Counted from the first letter of the stretch, positions 22,696 to 35,823 are shown. The stretch: DNA of 64,000 bases from Solanum dulcamara (GCF_947179165.1 NC_077247.1:10379001-10443000), one strand, 5' to 3'. Program-made: numbers and translations. The notes: generated by a model from the letters alone, not told the origin.

Positions 22696-25600
22696 TGTTA
22701 TACCCCATAATTTTGTACATAGGAACATTTTTTTTAAGTTTCTCTAAAGTTGCCATGTGATCCATGTTATCCATGATGTTACCAAATAATCTGAATGAGG
22801 GGAGTATGTAATGCCCTATATTTTGCATAGACTAGTTTTATGTGAGTAGTGATAGTTGGAAATAGGCTTAGAAGGTTTGAAAGGAGTTTGAAGCCAAATA
22901 ATGAGTCGTGGTAATCGACCTACTTGCATAAGCTACCGGTTTGGATGTCTTACATAATTAAGCTACTTGAGTACATGTAAAGCTTAAATAGCAAGAATCA
23001 CACATATTCTTAAGATAAGACTAGATTACGAACCTTCTAAAAAGAGTAACTAGGTGATGCACCTACATAGAAAGTATGGGCTGCATTTTATGAAAAGAGC
23101 AAGTAGGTGATGCAACTACTTACAACTTGTGGCATGAATTAAGTGGGGATTAGTAATTAATTATAATTAATTCAGTTAATTAAACTAAAATACTAAGTGG
23201 TCCCCACCAAGACATGTGGCAGCAACAGGTTGGTGTATGGATGGGATGGACACGTGCCACCTTTGGGGGCTAGACACATGTAGGGGATGGAAGCATGTCA
23301 CCCTTAGGAGATGGACACGTGTTACACTTAAAGCTTGTGTATGTAAGCCTAAATTAATGATTAAGAGATCATTTTAGCTCATTCTTCTTCTTTCTAACTT
23401 AGAGAAAAATAGAAAAAGAAAGGGTGAGAGCTTCTTCCATGGCTGCAACAAATAAGATCCTAAATTATGGTCCCTAAATTAATTCTCTAAGGTAATTTCG
23501 ACCCATTGGGAGGTGATTAGCAATGTGGGATTCATTGTTAGGGAAGCACGGAGGTTCAACGTTAACCTACAAATTTCAGCAAGTTCATGAAGCCTACTTG
23601 TTAAGGTAAGGTTTGATCCCCTTTTCACACATTTTAGTAAGGATTTAAACATGTTGTGGATGTGTAAATGTGGAATGGAAATATAAAGTTATACACATTA
23701 CTACTGAAGGGTGTTGAAGCCATGTAGGGGTTGTTTTTAAGTTAAAAGGGTGAATCAATTTTAACAAACATCGTGGTTTTTGCTGTTATATGAGGATGAA
23801 GGAATTAACTAATATTAAAATTGATAAAACCCATAATTAAGTATTGGTGTTGAAATGGGCAGAATCAAAATTGCGTAAACTAAATTAGGTTGATTGTTGT
23901 TTTGCTATTATGGTTGTGGATTATATGTTAAAAGTAAAGAAATTTATATATATTACTGTTAACTTTCCATTTGAGTTGTGTTGGGGACTGGTTTGGTACG
24001 TTTTTATTCTTGTTGAGCTCGAAAAATTAATAATAGCTAAAGTTACACGTTATGTTACATGTTGGCCGAGCTGTTTTGTTAAAGGGTTATGATCAAATGT
24101 TATATATGGGGTGATTTGGCATAGCATGCGGGCTGTCTGGCTTGTTTTCGAGTCTTGTCTCGAATATCCTCAATATGATATAGTACATGAACATGTGGGT
24201 ATTAATATTGGCTTAGTTTTTACGAAGTTAATTTGAATATAAGGGAAACGTTGCCTAATTTTCTAGAAAGGAGACACTAATGTTAGAATACGTTTTGCAC
24301 CTTCACATAACTTAGCATAGTTCTTAAAATCTTAATATAGGTTGAGACGCTTCGGGCAGCATATACATGTCGTGTTGCGAATAAAAGCTAAACGTATGTA
24401 AAACTATCCCTTCATTCTTTTGGCATATCTTAGCTATAAGTGATATACGATATGAGCTTTGGGGTAATTCCATCCATAAGCTCTGAGTATGATTCATGAC
24501 TATTATTCACTTCTTGACGGAAAAACTCTTAATGTAGTTGAGTTATTTCCATCGAGCCTTCTATATGTTGAATAGTAATTGGATGTGTAAGCTTCTATTC
24601 CTAAGGACTCTACGATGACAAATGTCTGTGATTCCATAAGTTGTTTAGCATTATCTTGATACATGTCTATGATTCATAAGGCTCTATTTGATATGGTCCC
24701 TAATGAAATTCAGAGGGTACTTGTGATGATTACTATCCTAATCTTCAAATGATAGTTCATTATGATTTTTCTATTGAGTCTCAGATGTTGACATAATTAT
24801 ATATGGTTGTTAATGATATTCTACTCGTGCATACCGTTAATATGTCTTTTGTCAAGTCCTAGTTTGGGTATGTTATCACGCAAAATTTACTACATTATCA
24901 CTAAATTCCTCACTAGAGGGCCGGGTACGCTATAGTATAATATGATGATGCAATAATATGGTTATGGTAGTGAGTCCCATAATGGGTCGGGTACGATATA
25001 CACATACACAACTTTATTCACCGAGTCTCTTACTAGAAGTCTAGGTAGGGTATATGCATATAGGGTATATGCATATGATAATATGATAATATAATGATAT
25101 AATTATGGTAACGAGTCCCATGATGGGCCAGGAATGGTATATGATAATGATGTACATGATTTGTTTCGTTAGGCACAAATACAGTGAGTTCTTGATTATT
25201 ATACTTGTCTCCTAGACTCTCTACTTCATTTATGATCTCTCTTATTATATTTTATACTTTACATACTTAGTATATAGTGTGTACTGAATCCCTTCCTGGG
25301 GGAGGGGGGCTGCATTTCATATCTGCAGGTATAGGTACTAGCTTCTCAGCTATCTTGGGGTGCTCCCTTGTGTAGGAGCCTAAGACTTGTCGTATAAACC
25401 CCTTTTTGATATATACATATGTTTATTCAGGAGTATGGCGAGGCCCTATCCCATCATATGATACTGTTGGTACTCTTAGAGGTATGTAGACATATGTGTG
25501 GATTGTATATAGATTATCTTCAGTTGTGCCAGTATGAAATATATTTTGGGACATTCCATTTCATAATGGAAGCCTTGTTGGCTCGTGTATATGTATAACG

Positions 25601-25833
25601 GGACAAACCCACAAGCTATGATAGCCTCATCGACTTATGTACTGTGTTACCTATTGATAAGTTGTGACTTCTCAGGAGACAAGTTGTATTAATATATGAA
25701 TATGTGACAAATTTGAGATAACATTCTATTTCCTTAAGTTATAAATTATGCATGGTTTTATTATTATTAGCAGGGGTGTCCACGAGAATCCAGTTTGGAC
25801 ACAAGTTATGACCTACGAGGTTGGGTCATGACA
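22696..25833 (+). repeat. Element J 5' LTR (full length)
   Basis: About 3.14 kb, TGTTATACCCC ... GGTCATGACA. It is followed at once by a primer-binding site, which proves both the boundary and the orientation. It is similar along its whole length to the G LTR, including a 70-80 bp AT-rich block (about 23140-23210) that F and A' lack. U3 holds two palindrome copies (23048-23068, 23101-23121) and two G-boxes CACGTG (23251-23256, 23316-23321). Confidence 0.95.
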
Positions 25834-25837
25834 AAAG

Positions 25838-25849
25838 TGGTATCAGAGC
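25838..25849 (+). promoter_or_regulatory. Primer-binding site of element J (initiator tRNA-Met)
   Basis: TGGTATCAGAGC starts four bases after the LTR end. It is complementary to the 3' end of plant initiator tRNA-Met, the usual minus-strand primer of gypsy elements. Confidence 0.93.
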
Positions 25850-26037
25850 AGTTCATCCTCAGAGTGTCTACAGACTGTTTCTAGTAGAGTCTTGTTTATT
25901 GGTGGGGTGTGAACCACATTTATATATAGGTGGCTAGAGGACATTTAGGATGTTATCTTTCCTTTTTATTTTAAATCGTGTGATAGAGCTGTACTATTAG
26001 GACAATTCTTTCCTAACAAATTATTATGTTTACAGTG

Positions 26038-27360
26038 ATGCCTCAAACAAAAGCGACAAATTCCCAGAAGGGTAAGTCAATAGCGGGAGAAACTAGCTAG
26101 ACCGCGAAAGTTACTAGGGCCCGTGCCTAGTCTGTGCGAGAGGTTGTGCTCTAGTCGGTGAGCTCTACTATGCAGCCACCACCAGAGAAGCTTAGAGTAG
26201 CAGCAACTGCAACTATGGATCGGGGGTCATCTTTATCGCCAGCTCTAGAGGCTCTAGTGCCTGAGCCTTCAGCTCCCCGGCTAGGGATGGACGATAGGGC
26301 CATAAAAGACGCAGTTCAGTTACTGATAAGATTAATGGCAGGGCCGGCTCGTAGGCATGCGCTAGGAATAGATTATGCGAATAGACAGGATAACTTGAGG
26401 GCTTGTGACTTTTTGACTGGTAATCCCCTAGAGTTCTAAGGATCGAGGCTTGCAGATGACCCACTAGAGTTTATCCGACAGGTGCAGCATACATTAAGGA
26501 TAATTAGGTCTTCTAAGACTGAGTCTGTTGAGTTAGCTTCATATCGGTTATGTAATGTACCTGTTAATTGGTATGAATCATGAGTAGTTTCTAGGGGAGA
26601 TGGTGCTCCTCCAACAAAGATAAGACAAGCCATAGTTGATAGATTTTTACATTTGAGGCAGAATGGCAGAAGTGTTAGAGATTATAGTCTTGAGTTTGAA
26701 TCGTTGGCGAGATATGCGCCCACTATTGTAGATGATATGGCTGACAGAGTGCATTGTTATGTGATGGGGATGGATCATTATTTGATTGATGACTTTATGG
26801 CAATAGCTTCTCATCTAGGTATGGATATTGCTCGAGTATAGGCATATGCACAGGGGGTAGAGGATCGAAACAGAAGGCGTCATCCCGATAGAAATCATGA
26901 GATAGGCCAACATAAAAGGGCTCGATATACTAGTTATTCGGGTGATTTTTGAGGCGGGTAGCCTCAGCAGTATAGTAGATATCCTTCTCAGCCAACCCGG
27001 AGTGCACCTCCACAGTTCACAGGTAGGAGATTCGATAGCACAGGATATTCAGGAACAGGTCAGAGCTCTAGGGTTTCTGGTTCACAGGTGAGCAGGGGTT
27101 TGTGCAAGTCAAGGCCTCCTATGCCTCGGTGTTCCCATTATAGTAGGCCCCATTTTGGGGAATGTCATTTTGTTATAAGTGTTTTCCTTGTAGCCGTCAA
27201 GGCCATGTTATGAGAGAGTATCCATTCAAGGGCAGTCCCAGAGGTGCAGTTCAACCTACTGGGTCTATTGCTGGTTCATCTTCTTCTATGTCTATGCGCC
27301 CTATGGGGAAGGGTATTCAGACACCAGTAGACCATGGTAGAGGCCGTATGGAGCTTCAGT
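26038..27360 (+). pseudogene. Element J: gag, broken
   Basis: The likely start ATG is at 26038 (MPQTKATNSQKGK). A low-complexity N-terminal part follows, then the capsid-like domain (26290-26840: RQDNLRACDFL, DDPLEFIRQVQHTLR, RFLHLRQNGRSVRDYSLEFESLARYAP). A zinc-knuckle region lies at about 27120-27235 (CSHYSRPHFGECHF, then CYKCFPCSRQGHVMREYP after a frameshift). The TAG at 26098-26100 stands where element C has CAG. Other stops occur at 26437, 26581 and 26839. Gag normally packages the RNA; this copy cannot produce the protein. Confidence 0.9.
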
Positions 27361-27830
27361 TCTAGTGGCCCTTTGAATTGCATATATGCCTTGGCTAGTA
27401 GACATGACTGGGAGGTGTCACCAAATGTGGTTACAGGTATATTATCGATTTTCTCTCGGAACGCATATGCATTGATAGATCCAGGCTCCACCTTATCATA
27501 TATATCTCCCTTTATTTCTAGTAGAATCGGAATAAAACCTGAGTTAATACAACCATTTGAGGTAGCCACACCGGTAGGAGACTTTGTTATAGTAAAGCAA
27601 ATATAAAGAAATTGCTCGGTGGATATCTATAGTCATCATACCTTAGCTGATTTAATAGAGTTAGATATGATGGAGTTTGATGTAATTATAGGTATGGACT
27701 GGTTAGCTTCTTGTTATGCTAACATTGATTATAAAAATAAAATAGTTTGATTCTAGTTCCCAAATGAGCCAATTATCGAATGGCTGGGGAATACGACATC
27801 GTCGAGGGGTAAATTTATTTCATACCTAAA
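27361..27830 (+). pseudogene. Element J: aspartic protease, broken
   Basis: The plus strand reads IYALASRHDWEVSPNVVTG, ILSIFSRNAYALIDPGST and LSYISPF. The active-site motif is D-P-G-S (27478-27490) in place of D-S/T-G, as is usual in this plant lineage. LADLIELDMMEFDVIIGMDWL follows at about 27650-27710. One in-frame stop lies at about 27603. Confidence 0.9.
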
Positions 27831-28840
27831 GGCAAGGAAGATGGTTAGAAAGGGTTATATTTATCATTTGGTTCATGTTCATAACCTGGAAGTAGAGGTA
27901 CCGATACTTCAGTCAGTGCTGGTAGTTAATGAATATCCAAATGTATTCCCGAATGAACTCCCAAGTCTTCCTCCTGAACTGGAGATAGAGTTCACTATAG
28001 ATGTGTTACTAGATACTTAGCCCATATCTATCTCTCCCTATAGAATGGCACCCGTAGAGCTGAAAGAGTTAAAGGAGCAACTGAGAGATCTATTAGAAAA
28101 GGGCTTCATTAGGCCCAGCACATCACCATGGGGAGCACCGGTACTATTTGTGAGAAAGAAAGATGGGTCGCTGCGAATGTGTATTGATTATAGGTATCTG
28201 AAGAAGGTAACAATAAATAATAAATATCTCCTTCCTAAGATTGATGATTTATTTGACTAGTTGCAAGGTTCTAAGTGTTTCTCGAAGATAGACCTACGGT
28301 CAGGATATCATTTGGTACGGGTAAAGGAAGAAGATATTCCAAAAACTGCGTTCAGAACCTCAATATGCACATTATGATTTTAGAGTAATGTCTTTTGGGT
28401 TGACCAATGCTCCATTGTTTTTATGGACATAATGAACCGGGTGTTCAAGCCATTCCTAGACCTATTCGTGATTGTATTTATTAATGATATTCTAGTCTAT
28501 TCATAATCGGAGAAACAACATGCATATCATTTGAGAACGGTACTCGGGGTGCCCCAACACTAGAAGTTGTAGGCTAAATTCTCTAAATATGAATTCTTGT
28601 TGACTTTAATATCATTCTTGGGGCATGTTATTGGAGCTGATGGTATTCGAGTATATACACAGAAAATTGAGGCCGTAAAGACTTGGCTTAGACCTATGAC
28701 CCCTAATGAGGTACATAGTTTCCTAGGGCTAGTAGGATACTATAGGATATTCGTAGAGAAGTTTGCTTTTATTTCAGCGCCTTTAACAAGGCTAACTCAG
28801 AAGGAGGTTATGTTCTAGTGGACCGATGTTTGTGAACGAA
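27831..28840 (+). pseudogene. Element J: reverse transcriptase, broken
   Basis: RT motifs appear in order: [76 protein letters not shown]; the catalytic box FIND (28477-28488); FLGHVIGADGI; HSFLGLVGYYRIFVEKFAF. The Asp-to-Asn change at 28483-28485 would abolish polymerase activity. The stops at 28018-28020, 28258-28260 and 28816-28818 each stand where related copies have Gln (CAG to TAG). A frameshift lies near 28350-28420. Confidence 0.92.
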
Positions 28841-29130
28841 GCTTTCAGTTGCTGAAAGATAAATTGACTACGGCCCATATTCTAACTCTTCCTGAAGGAC
28901 TAGATGGCTACGTTATTTATTGTGATACTTCCGGTGTTAGCCTAGGTTGTGTACTGATGCAACATGGTAGAGTCATAGCCTAGGCCTCCCGACAGCTCAG
29001 GAAGCACGAAAGAAATTATCCTACTTATGATTTGGAGTTAGCAGCAGTAATTCATGCCTTGAAAATATGGAGACATTATCTATATGGTGTGCATGTTGAT
29101 ATTTACACGGACCACAAAAGTATTTAATAG
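28841..29130 (+). pseudogene. Element J: RNase H, truncated
   Basis: The plus strand reads [59 protein letters not shown] and [13 protein letters not shown], covering most of RNase H. Homology to A' stops at about 29130, where an unrelated sequence (K) starts. The missing integrase and 3' LTR of J must lie beyond later insertions, or have been lost. Confidence 0.88.
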
Positions 29131-30075
29131 TCAAAAATGGAATTTTTATGGTTCCATCAACTTTGAAATAGTCAAATTAGGCTAGTAGCATGGTCGGCAT
29201 GAGCATCAGGGAAATAAGTGTGAGTTTGGGGCCACTTGGAGCTTTAGTCTTCAAAATTTGTACTAAGGTTGACCTTGGTCAACATTCTTGGTAAACGCAC
29301 TTGGATGAAAATTTTGTCAACTCTAAAATATCGAGTTTGGTCTAGAATGACCTTTTGTTCGTGTCCCGAGGCTTCCAGTCTCATTCAAGCCACCTTATGA
29401 AAACAGCAAAAAATATGCTTGGGTGTGGTACCCAAATCTTGTCAAGATGACCTCGGATGGAAATTTCAACTACATCATTGAGTTCGAAACATCAAATTTT
29501 ATAGCGTACATAGTCCGTTCGAGTGCACGGATTCCAAACAAATTTTAAGCACCCCACTAGAGTTAGGAAAGTTGCCTAAACTAGATAATATGCATTAGCT
29601 GGTGCAGACCCTCTTTGGTCTCCGCATTTGCACCACTTGGCCTCATTTGCGGACGCCAAGGTCCTTGGCCTCTGCCTTCACAGGTATTAGGTCGCATTCG
29701 CGAAGGCCTAACGGATTGGCCTCATTTTGGGCTATTCCAAGTCCTTTGGGTTTGTGGGAATCGTGGGTTCATGTTAGTTTGATTGGGGAAGTGTGCAAGG
29801 TAATGTTTTGAGGTAAATTTTGCCCTAAAGGGGCTGCCCTAGTTAGGATTATGCTTGAATGGTATTTTGAAAAGTTGGACTAATTTAGGTTATTTTGAGC
29901 ATCGATGTGTGCCTCATTTTGGGGTATAAGCTCAATAATGTGTTTAGAATTTTTTCACGGAGTCATTTTTGGGATTCCTATCACAGGTCCCATAGTCCTA
30001 TTTTTGACCCAATTTTGGGTCCATCTCTGAAAAATATGATTTTTTATGTCAAAACATTCGTATTGACGAGGTGAT
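29131..30075 (+). repeat. Remnant K: LTR-like fragment of another retroelement
   Basis: No coding frame is supported. The sequence is richer in G+C than its surroundings and contains lines such as CTCCGCATTTGC and CATTTGCGGACGCCAAGG. This style is familiar to me from Solanaceae gypsy LTRs, but I cannot assign a family. It replaces J at about 29130 and is itself replaced by the E LTR at 30076. The orientation is a guess. Confidence 0.45.
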
Positions 30076-31691
30076 TGATAATGCTCAAACTATACCTCTT
30101 ATGATTCATAGTGTAGGCGATCGCTAGTAATATATACCCAACATTGAGATCGAGGTCGAATCTCATAAGGAATAGTTAAGAATAGGCTTTAGCTATGAAG
30201 TAAGAACGTGCTCTGGACTTTTGTAGCATAAAAACAAGCATATTGTAACATAAACTAAATTTGTGAATTTCATTATCAAAATTTTGTGATCTAGCAAGAT
30301 TCAATATTAAAACGATATCACCAATTTGATTTGTAACAAGTTAACAAAGGCTTCTTGGGGAGGTGCAAAGTTAAGATTGAGTTCTAATAATAGTAAATGC
30401 GCAACTCAACATCATTAGTTCTAAATGAATAGGAAAACGTTAATTAATCGTACGAGATAGAATGTATCAATCGCTATTCATTTCTACATGCAATCACTTT
30501 CGATCCTAACACATGCAACCTAGCAAAACTAATCAGATCCTTAGCATAACCTCCTCTCACGAGAGAGGTTAGAATTGATAGATAAATATCAATGGTTATT
30601 TGATAATTTGGTCGCTTCACATCACAATTTCTAGCTGATAATGAAGATCTAACATAGAAATATATTTGGAACCATAATTCATAATTAATTCCACACCAAA
30701 TTAACAAAACCCATTTGAAATTAACAATTTATGAGCTATAACAAAAATCCAAATGTAGAACAACAATCTAACTCAATAGCACCCAAGAAGTAGGGGATTT
30801 AGCCACACATTACTGAAATTAAAGGAATTATACCAAAGTAATTATCATCCATTTGATTCAGCAAAGTTTGAGAGACAAAATTCAAAGCCCAAAGCTAAAA
30901 CCTCCAAAACAAATTCAAAACCCCAAGATAGCTTCAAGGTTTTTGTCTCTGAGTCTTCGCATGAAAAACATTTCTCATTTGCCTTTGAAAACTCTATTTA
31001 TACGAGCGCAAAACATAAGGAAACATTTTCTCTTAAAGCCAGTTCGGCGACGTTAGTCAGGCTCGCCAAAGTGGTCAGTGTATCACCTCTTTATTTTTTG
31101 CCTCACCTACTTGAGGTTTTCTCCTTCAATACATGATCTCTTATTAGGCGAGCTTGATCTCTCTAACCAACAAGTTCGAAGAGTTGCCATTTTTGCCTCT
31201 CATATGGGTCTTCAGTCACTTTTTTCCCTGAGGCTTTGGTATTTTAGGCGAGCTTAGATATACTTTCATATCCTATCCGTGAGTCGTCGAGTTGCTTATC
31301 CGATTGCCTTTTTGTGATTCTTTTGAAGCCTTTTTTATAATGGCATTTAGGCAATCACAATGCAACTCACCCAAATTAATTCTACATATTGCAAAGTTTC
31401 GCTTCTCTTGCCAAAATGTTCAAGCTTTTATCCTTGATTTGCAATGCAATTGGCGAGCTATTGAGGAATTTGGCGACTCACAGAAAGCTCTTTGCGAGCT
31501 TTAGCTTCCATTTTGCCCAATTTTGTCCTTTGTTTACTTCGTTTCTTCACGTTTAACTCATGATTGATCCTCAACACCTTTCACCTATTAATGATCACTT
31601 TGTAGTCAGTTTAGACATAGAAAAGGCAAAGAGGACACTAATTTCTTGCATTTTGATCCGTAAAATGAGTCCAAATTCCCTATCCTCAACA
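30076..31691 (-). repeat. Element E (Athila-type) 3' LTR
   Basis: About 1.6 kb. On the minus strand it starts TGTTGAGGATAG (31691), right after the segment CAAGTTGAGGG that serves as purine tract, and ends GAGCATTATCA (30076). The ending, together with the preceding GATTCGACCTCGATCTC stretch, is characteristic of plant Athila/Tat LTRs. Several GGCGAGCT/GCTCGCC motifs occur in 31040-31500; similar motifs recur at 52900-54180 in the same element. The second LTR of E is not in the window. Confidence 0.8.
30993..31002 (-). promoter_or_regulatory. TATA box of the E LTR
   Basis: GTATAAATAG on the minus strand, about 690 bp into the LTR, followed by a purine/pyrimidine-mixed leader. It is a good match to a plant Pol II TATA box. 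Confidence 0.6.
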
Positions 31692-33199
31692 CCCTCAACT
31701 TGAAACTTTTGTTTGTCCTCAAATAAATCAAGAAGAGAATCATTCCAAAACCAAAAACTACAAATAGTGCCAAATGAGACTCAACACAAGAACTGCATAC
31801 GAGGTTCAAATTAGCTTACAATATTCAATCATGCACTCAAAGCTTCAAATGATGACTAATCAATTCCCAACGTGAGTTCACGCTTTCAATTGTTCGCTCC
31901 CAAGTGCAAGTTTATGTCTAATGCTCAATTTAGAATGCCCTCACATCAAAGAAATGATTCCATTCCACATTATCAATATGTCAATCACACGTTATAGTAG
32001 CAGAATCACACAGGACTCTCACACTCTCAATAGCAAAAACATGCATAACTTCACCCATAGGCTTGCCCTTATTTTCCAATCAAATAATTAATTAGATCAT
32101 GAAAGATCAAAAAGGGCTTTTAAGGCTTATAATAGGGCTGAGTGCAAGGTATGATCATTCTTGTTTTAGTGACATAGTTTCCTAGGAGTATGGATCAATT
32201 TTGTAATCATCATATTTCCTCCTTTCTTTTCCTTTTTTGGCATCACAGACTACCCATTTTCCATTCATGCCTCTCTTGTAATAATTTTTTGGACTCCTTT
32301 CTTTGTATTACTCATTTGAAAAGACTAACCTGAGGTTAATTTATTTATTTCTTTTATGAAATGGTATATGGAGGTGTTCCATTTCCTTCTGTCAATCATC
32401 CATGGGTAACCTTTCACAAACTACTTTACCATTTTCCTTTTCAATCTTACCACACGCCAAACTTAAGCTTTTGGCCTAAGTTGGATATTCAACATACTCA
32501 ATGCTCAAAGGAATTTATGCGTAGGTAGAGATAAAGGATTTCGAAGGTTGATTTTTCCATTTAGGCATGAGTTGTATCCAAGGAAAGAGTTAAGCTTAAG
32601 CAGTTCCAAGTTGGGTTCACACGCTCACAAACGAATCACAATAGATTAAGGCTAATTCGGGCTCACATATCGAAATTATGCCTAAGAACATTTCCCTCAA
32701 TCACCGATCACAATCAACTAGACTAAGGGGAAAGTTCAAGGTTTCCTCATGCATGTTTTTCAGGTAGATCTCACCACTCATGGCACTCCAATTATGAACA
32801 TCGAACAAAACTTTACAAAATTATCTCACATGCATAAATCATTACAAGACTCACACTTGAAATCTAATCAGTCACAATGAGATACCAAGAGTTCACACAA
32901 CACTTATGTGTTCTCTTTTTAGCCTCATTGGATTTGCATAAAATATTTTATTCATCAAAATCACTATTCAAGTCATTGATATTGATCAAAACTAATTTTT
33001 TGTTATGCAAATGAACACCGGACACAACAATAGCAATTTAAGTAGAGGTGAACATCAAACCTTTCTAAAATCAACTATGTACAAACGACTAAATTAACAA
33101 AACATTTTACAAACCAAAATGAAACAATAGAAGGCAGCAAAGATGGTGCATCAGAAGAAGGATCAACATGGGACCGAGTAGAATCAGAAAGAGAACTCT
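31692..33199 (-). other. Element E: noncoding tail between post-pol ORF and 3' LTR
   Basis: About 1.5 kb with no credible coding frame on either strand. The first bases on the LTR side (minus strand TTTGAGGACAAACAAAAG, ending CAAGTTGAGGG) are the standard sequence before the LTR of Athila/Tat elements. The rest shows nothing I can name. Confidence 0.6.
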
Positions 33200-33649
33200 T
33201 CACATCTTTCTATAACTCACATCCTCAAAATCAGCTAAGCCCTCATAAGTATCCTCAGCCCGTAACTCAGACGACTCCAAGTCATCCTCATTAGTCTCAA
33301 AAAGATCCTCATCATCACCAACTATAAAATCATCTCCAATCATAGTAGCCGGAGAAACAACATCATCAACAACAGGCACAAAGCTGGCCAAGGGAATTAG
33401 AGGAATAGTAGGACAAATAGTACTATAAGAAAGAGGAGGCTCAGAACTAGGTCTCTCAGGGGCGTCAACTCCACCCCACAACATCGAGATATCCATGGAC
33501 CTCAGTTCATCCACATCCTTTCTCAACCCAACAATATCAGTCCGAATAGACTCTAAATCAGCAGAATGGCCCTCAACTTTTTCACGCTTCTAAAATCGAG
33601 CGGTAAGAGTGGCTAGCTTGTCAACTATCTCTGTCAATGTGACCCACTA
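33200..33649 (-). pseudogene. Element E: post-pol ORF, C-terminal part
   Basis: Continues the ORF broken by element C (N-terminal part at 51305-52753). The open stretch at 33200-33526 begins MRKDVDELRSMDISMLWGGV, then becomes acidic (DDEDLFETNEDDLES). This fits the family usually annotated in Solanaceae as 'putative plant transposon protein domain' (Pfam Transposase_32, named from memory): a heptad-like segment LRKDVDELRSTD, then a Pro-rich and acidic tail. The upstream bases 33527-33649 supply the coiled-coil-like segment with one stop. The function is unknown; its place after pol is where Athila elements carry an extra, env-position ORF. Confidence 0.78.
33645..33649. repeat. Target-site duplication of element C (left, CACTA)
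   Basis: CACTA here and CATTA at 51305-51309 flank element C. One of five bases differs (C/T), as expected for an old insertion. Confidence 0.7.
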
Positions 33650-34279
33650 TGTCATAAACCAACCCCATAGGTCATGACGGGTGTCCAAACTGGACACTTG
33701 TGTACACCCCTGGTAGTCATAGGTAAATCTATTGCCTATTGGGTCATAGCGTATTAATAGGCAACACACCTTATAAGCTGATGAGTCTATTGTAGCTTTT
33801 TAGATCATCCTATTATAGACATATATGCGAGCTGAAAAGGCTGCTAACACAAAGCCTATGTCCCAAAGCATAAGTCATACAGACACAACTGAACACACAT
33901 ATATATACAACCCATACACATATCTACAGACCTCTAAGAGTAATAGTGATAACATATAGTGGGATAGGGCCTCCTCCGTACCCCTTAATAAACAAATATA
34001 TACACTAAAAGAGCAATACCAAAAACTAGGCTACTATATAATAGAGCTTTTCCCAAACCGCTGGGTGGAGTCCTAAGCAGGCGGATCGCCAAAACACGGT
34101 CTGTACCTGCGGGCATGACATGCAACCCCCAAAGAAAGGGGGTCAGTACGATGTATGTACTGAGTATATAATTCATAACATAACATAAGTGAGATTACAA
34201 CAGAATTAGGGATGCAGGAAGCAAGTATAACCTTCAACAAACTACTGTACGTGCATCTCATAAAATAAGTTGTATATAC

Positions 34280-34840
34280 CCTTATCAAACCGTATACCCA
34301 GCCCACTAAGGGACTCTGTGTTATAATATCATCGTATATAGCATCATACCATTATAAATGGCATCATCTCATATGTGAAAAATGCATCATTATGTTTTCA
34401 TATGTATGCTTATATACTATATCCGGCCCTTTAGTGAGGGACTCAATGAAGAGAGTAGTGTATATATAGTGTACAGTTATACTGTATCCGGCTCATCATA
34501 AGACTCGATGTCACAAATGTTTCATTAGGTCATCCTATGCATATATGTACCATACCCGACCCTCTAGTGAGGGACTTGGTAAATAATCAGACTATCACAA
34601 TAAACATAATATCATATATCGTATCTGACCCTTTATAGGACTAGGTCATACCCGGCCCTTTTATAGGACTCGGTGAGTGCTCATATCATAATATATCATA
34701 CTCGGCCCTTTATGGGGCTCAGTCATACCCGGACCTTCATGGGACTCGGTGAATAATCATGTCATCATACATCATACCCGGACCTTTATGGGACTCGATC
34801 ATACCCGATCCTTCATGGGACTTGGTGGAAGATGTATTAA
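34280..34840. repeat. Degenerate tandem repeats inside the C 3' LTR
   Basis: A roughly 26-50 bp unit built around TCATACCCGGCCCTTTATGG and GACTCGGT recurs many times. The C 5' LTR has fewer copies (48790-48990). Similar but sparser units occur in the A-type LTRs as GAGTCCCATAATGGGCCGGG on the opposite strand. Confidence 0.85.
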
Positions 34841-35823
34841 CAGTATGCATGAGTAGAGTAGTGAGTCACCATATGCAATTAGCTCATCATCTGAGACTCG
34901 GTATAACAATCGTCATAAACTATTATTTGAGGATCAAAATGATCATCATCTCAAATATCATCTAAATGCCATTAGGGGCCATATCAAATGGATTCTGAGG
35001 AATCATAGACTTACATCAAGATAGTGCTATACGGCTTATGCAATCAGAGATATTTATCATCACAGAGTCTTTATAAATAGGAGCTTATGTACTCGATCAC
35101 TACTCAACATATAGAAGGCTTGAGGGTAGTAGTTCAACTACTTTAGGACTTCCAGCATTCAGGAGTGAACACGAGTCATGAATTATGTCGAAAACTTATG
35201 AATGAAACTCCCTCCAAACTCACATCATATATCAAATCCCTTATATTTAAGACCTTTCAAAAAACGGAGAGATAGGCTTTACGTATACTACTCTTTATCA
35301 TATAGAAACCTTAAAAGTCAATAACTCAACTATTATAGGAGTTCTAATACCAAGAAGTGGGTAAGAATTACGAGTCATGCCTGGAGTTTTATGCATGGAA
35401 TTTTCCCCATATTTCATTCACAAACCACTTATGGCTAAGACATGCCAAGAGAAAAGAAGGATAGCTTCAAATACTCATCACTTCCTAATGTATGGAAGCC
35501 TTGAGAAGAAATAGTTCAATTACTATAAAACTGCTTTCACCAAGAAGTAAATAAGGACCGTGAATTACCCTTGACATTTATGAGTAGATTTACCCTCAAG
35601 TTCATATCATTTATTACTTAACTTGAAGACATGCCAAAAAAAAGGAAGAGATAAGCTTTACATACCTTTTATCGAGTAATCGTAACCACTCTTTCTTCGT
35701 TGCCTTTTGACCCTATTTAACATGAAGGTAATACTAAAATTAATAACCTTCAAATTACCATCTCCTCAATCTATAACCAAGCATCCATAGTAATCATTTC
35801 CTTATGTGCCTTTCTCAAGTAGT

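Noticed and set aside
26213..26464. Antisense frame in J gag
   Set aside because: Shadow of the gag reading frame on the opposite strand; the sense strand has the conserved gag motifs.
33200..33526. A cellular acidic coiled-coil protein gene
   Set aside because: The other half lies across element C at 51305-52753 and the whole is a retroelement-associated family within an Athila-type element.
34280..34840. Regularly spaced repeats resembling a CRISPR array
   Set aside because: The repeats are degenerate minisatellite units inside a plant LTR and have no unique equal-length spacers; the context is eukaryotic.
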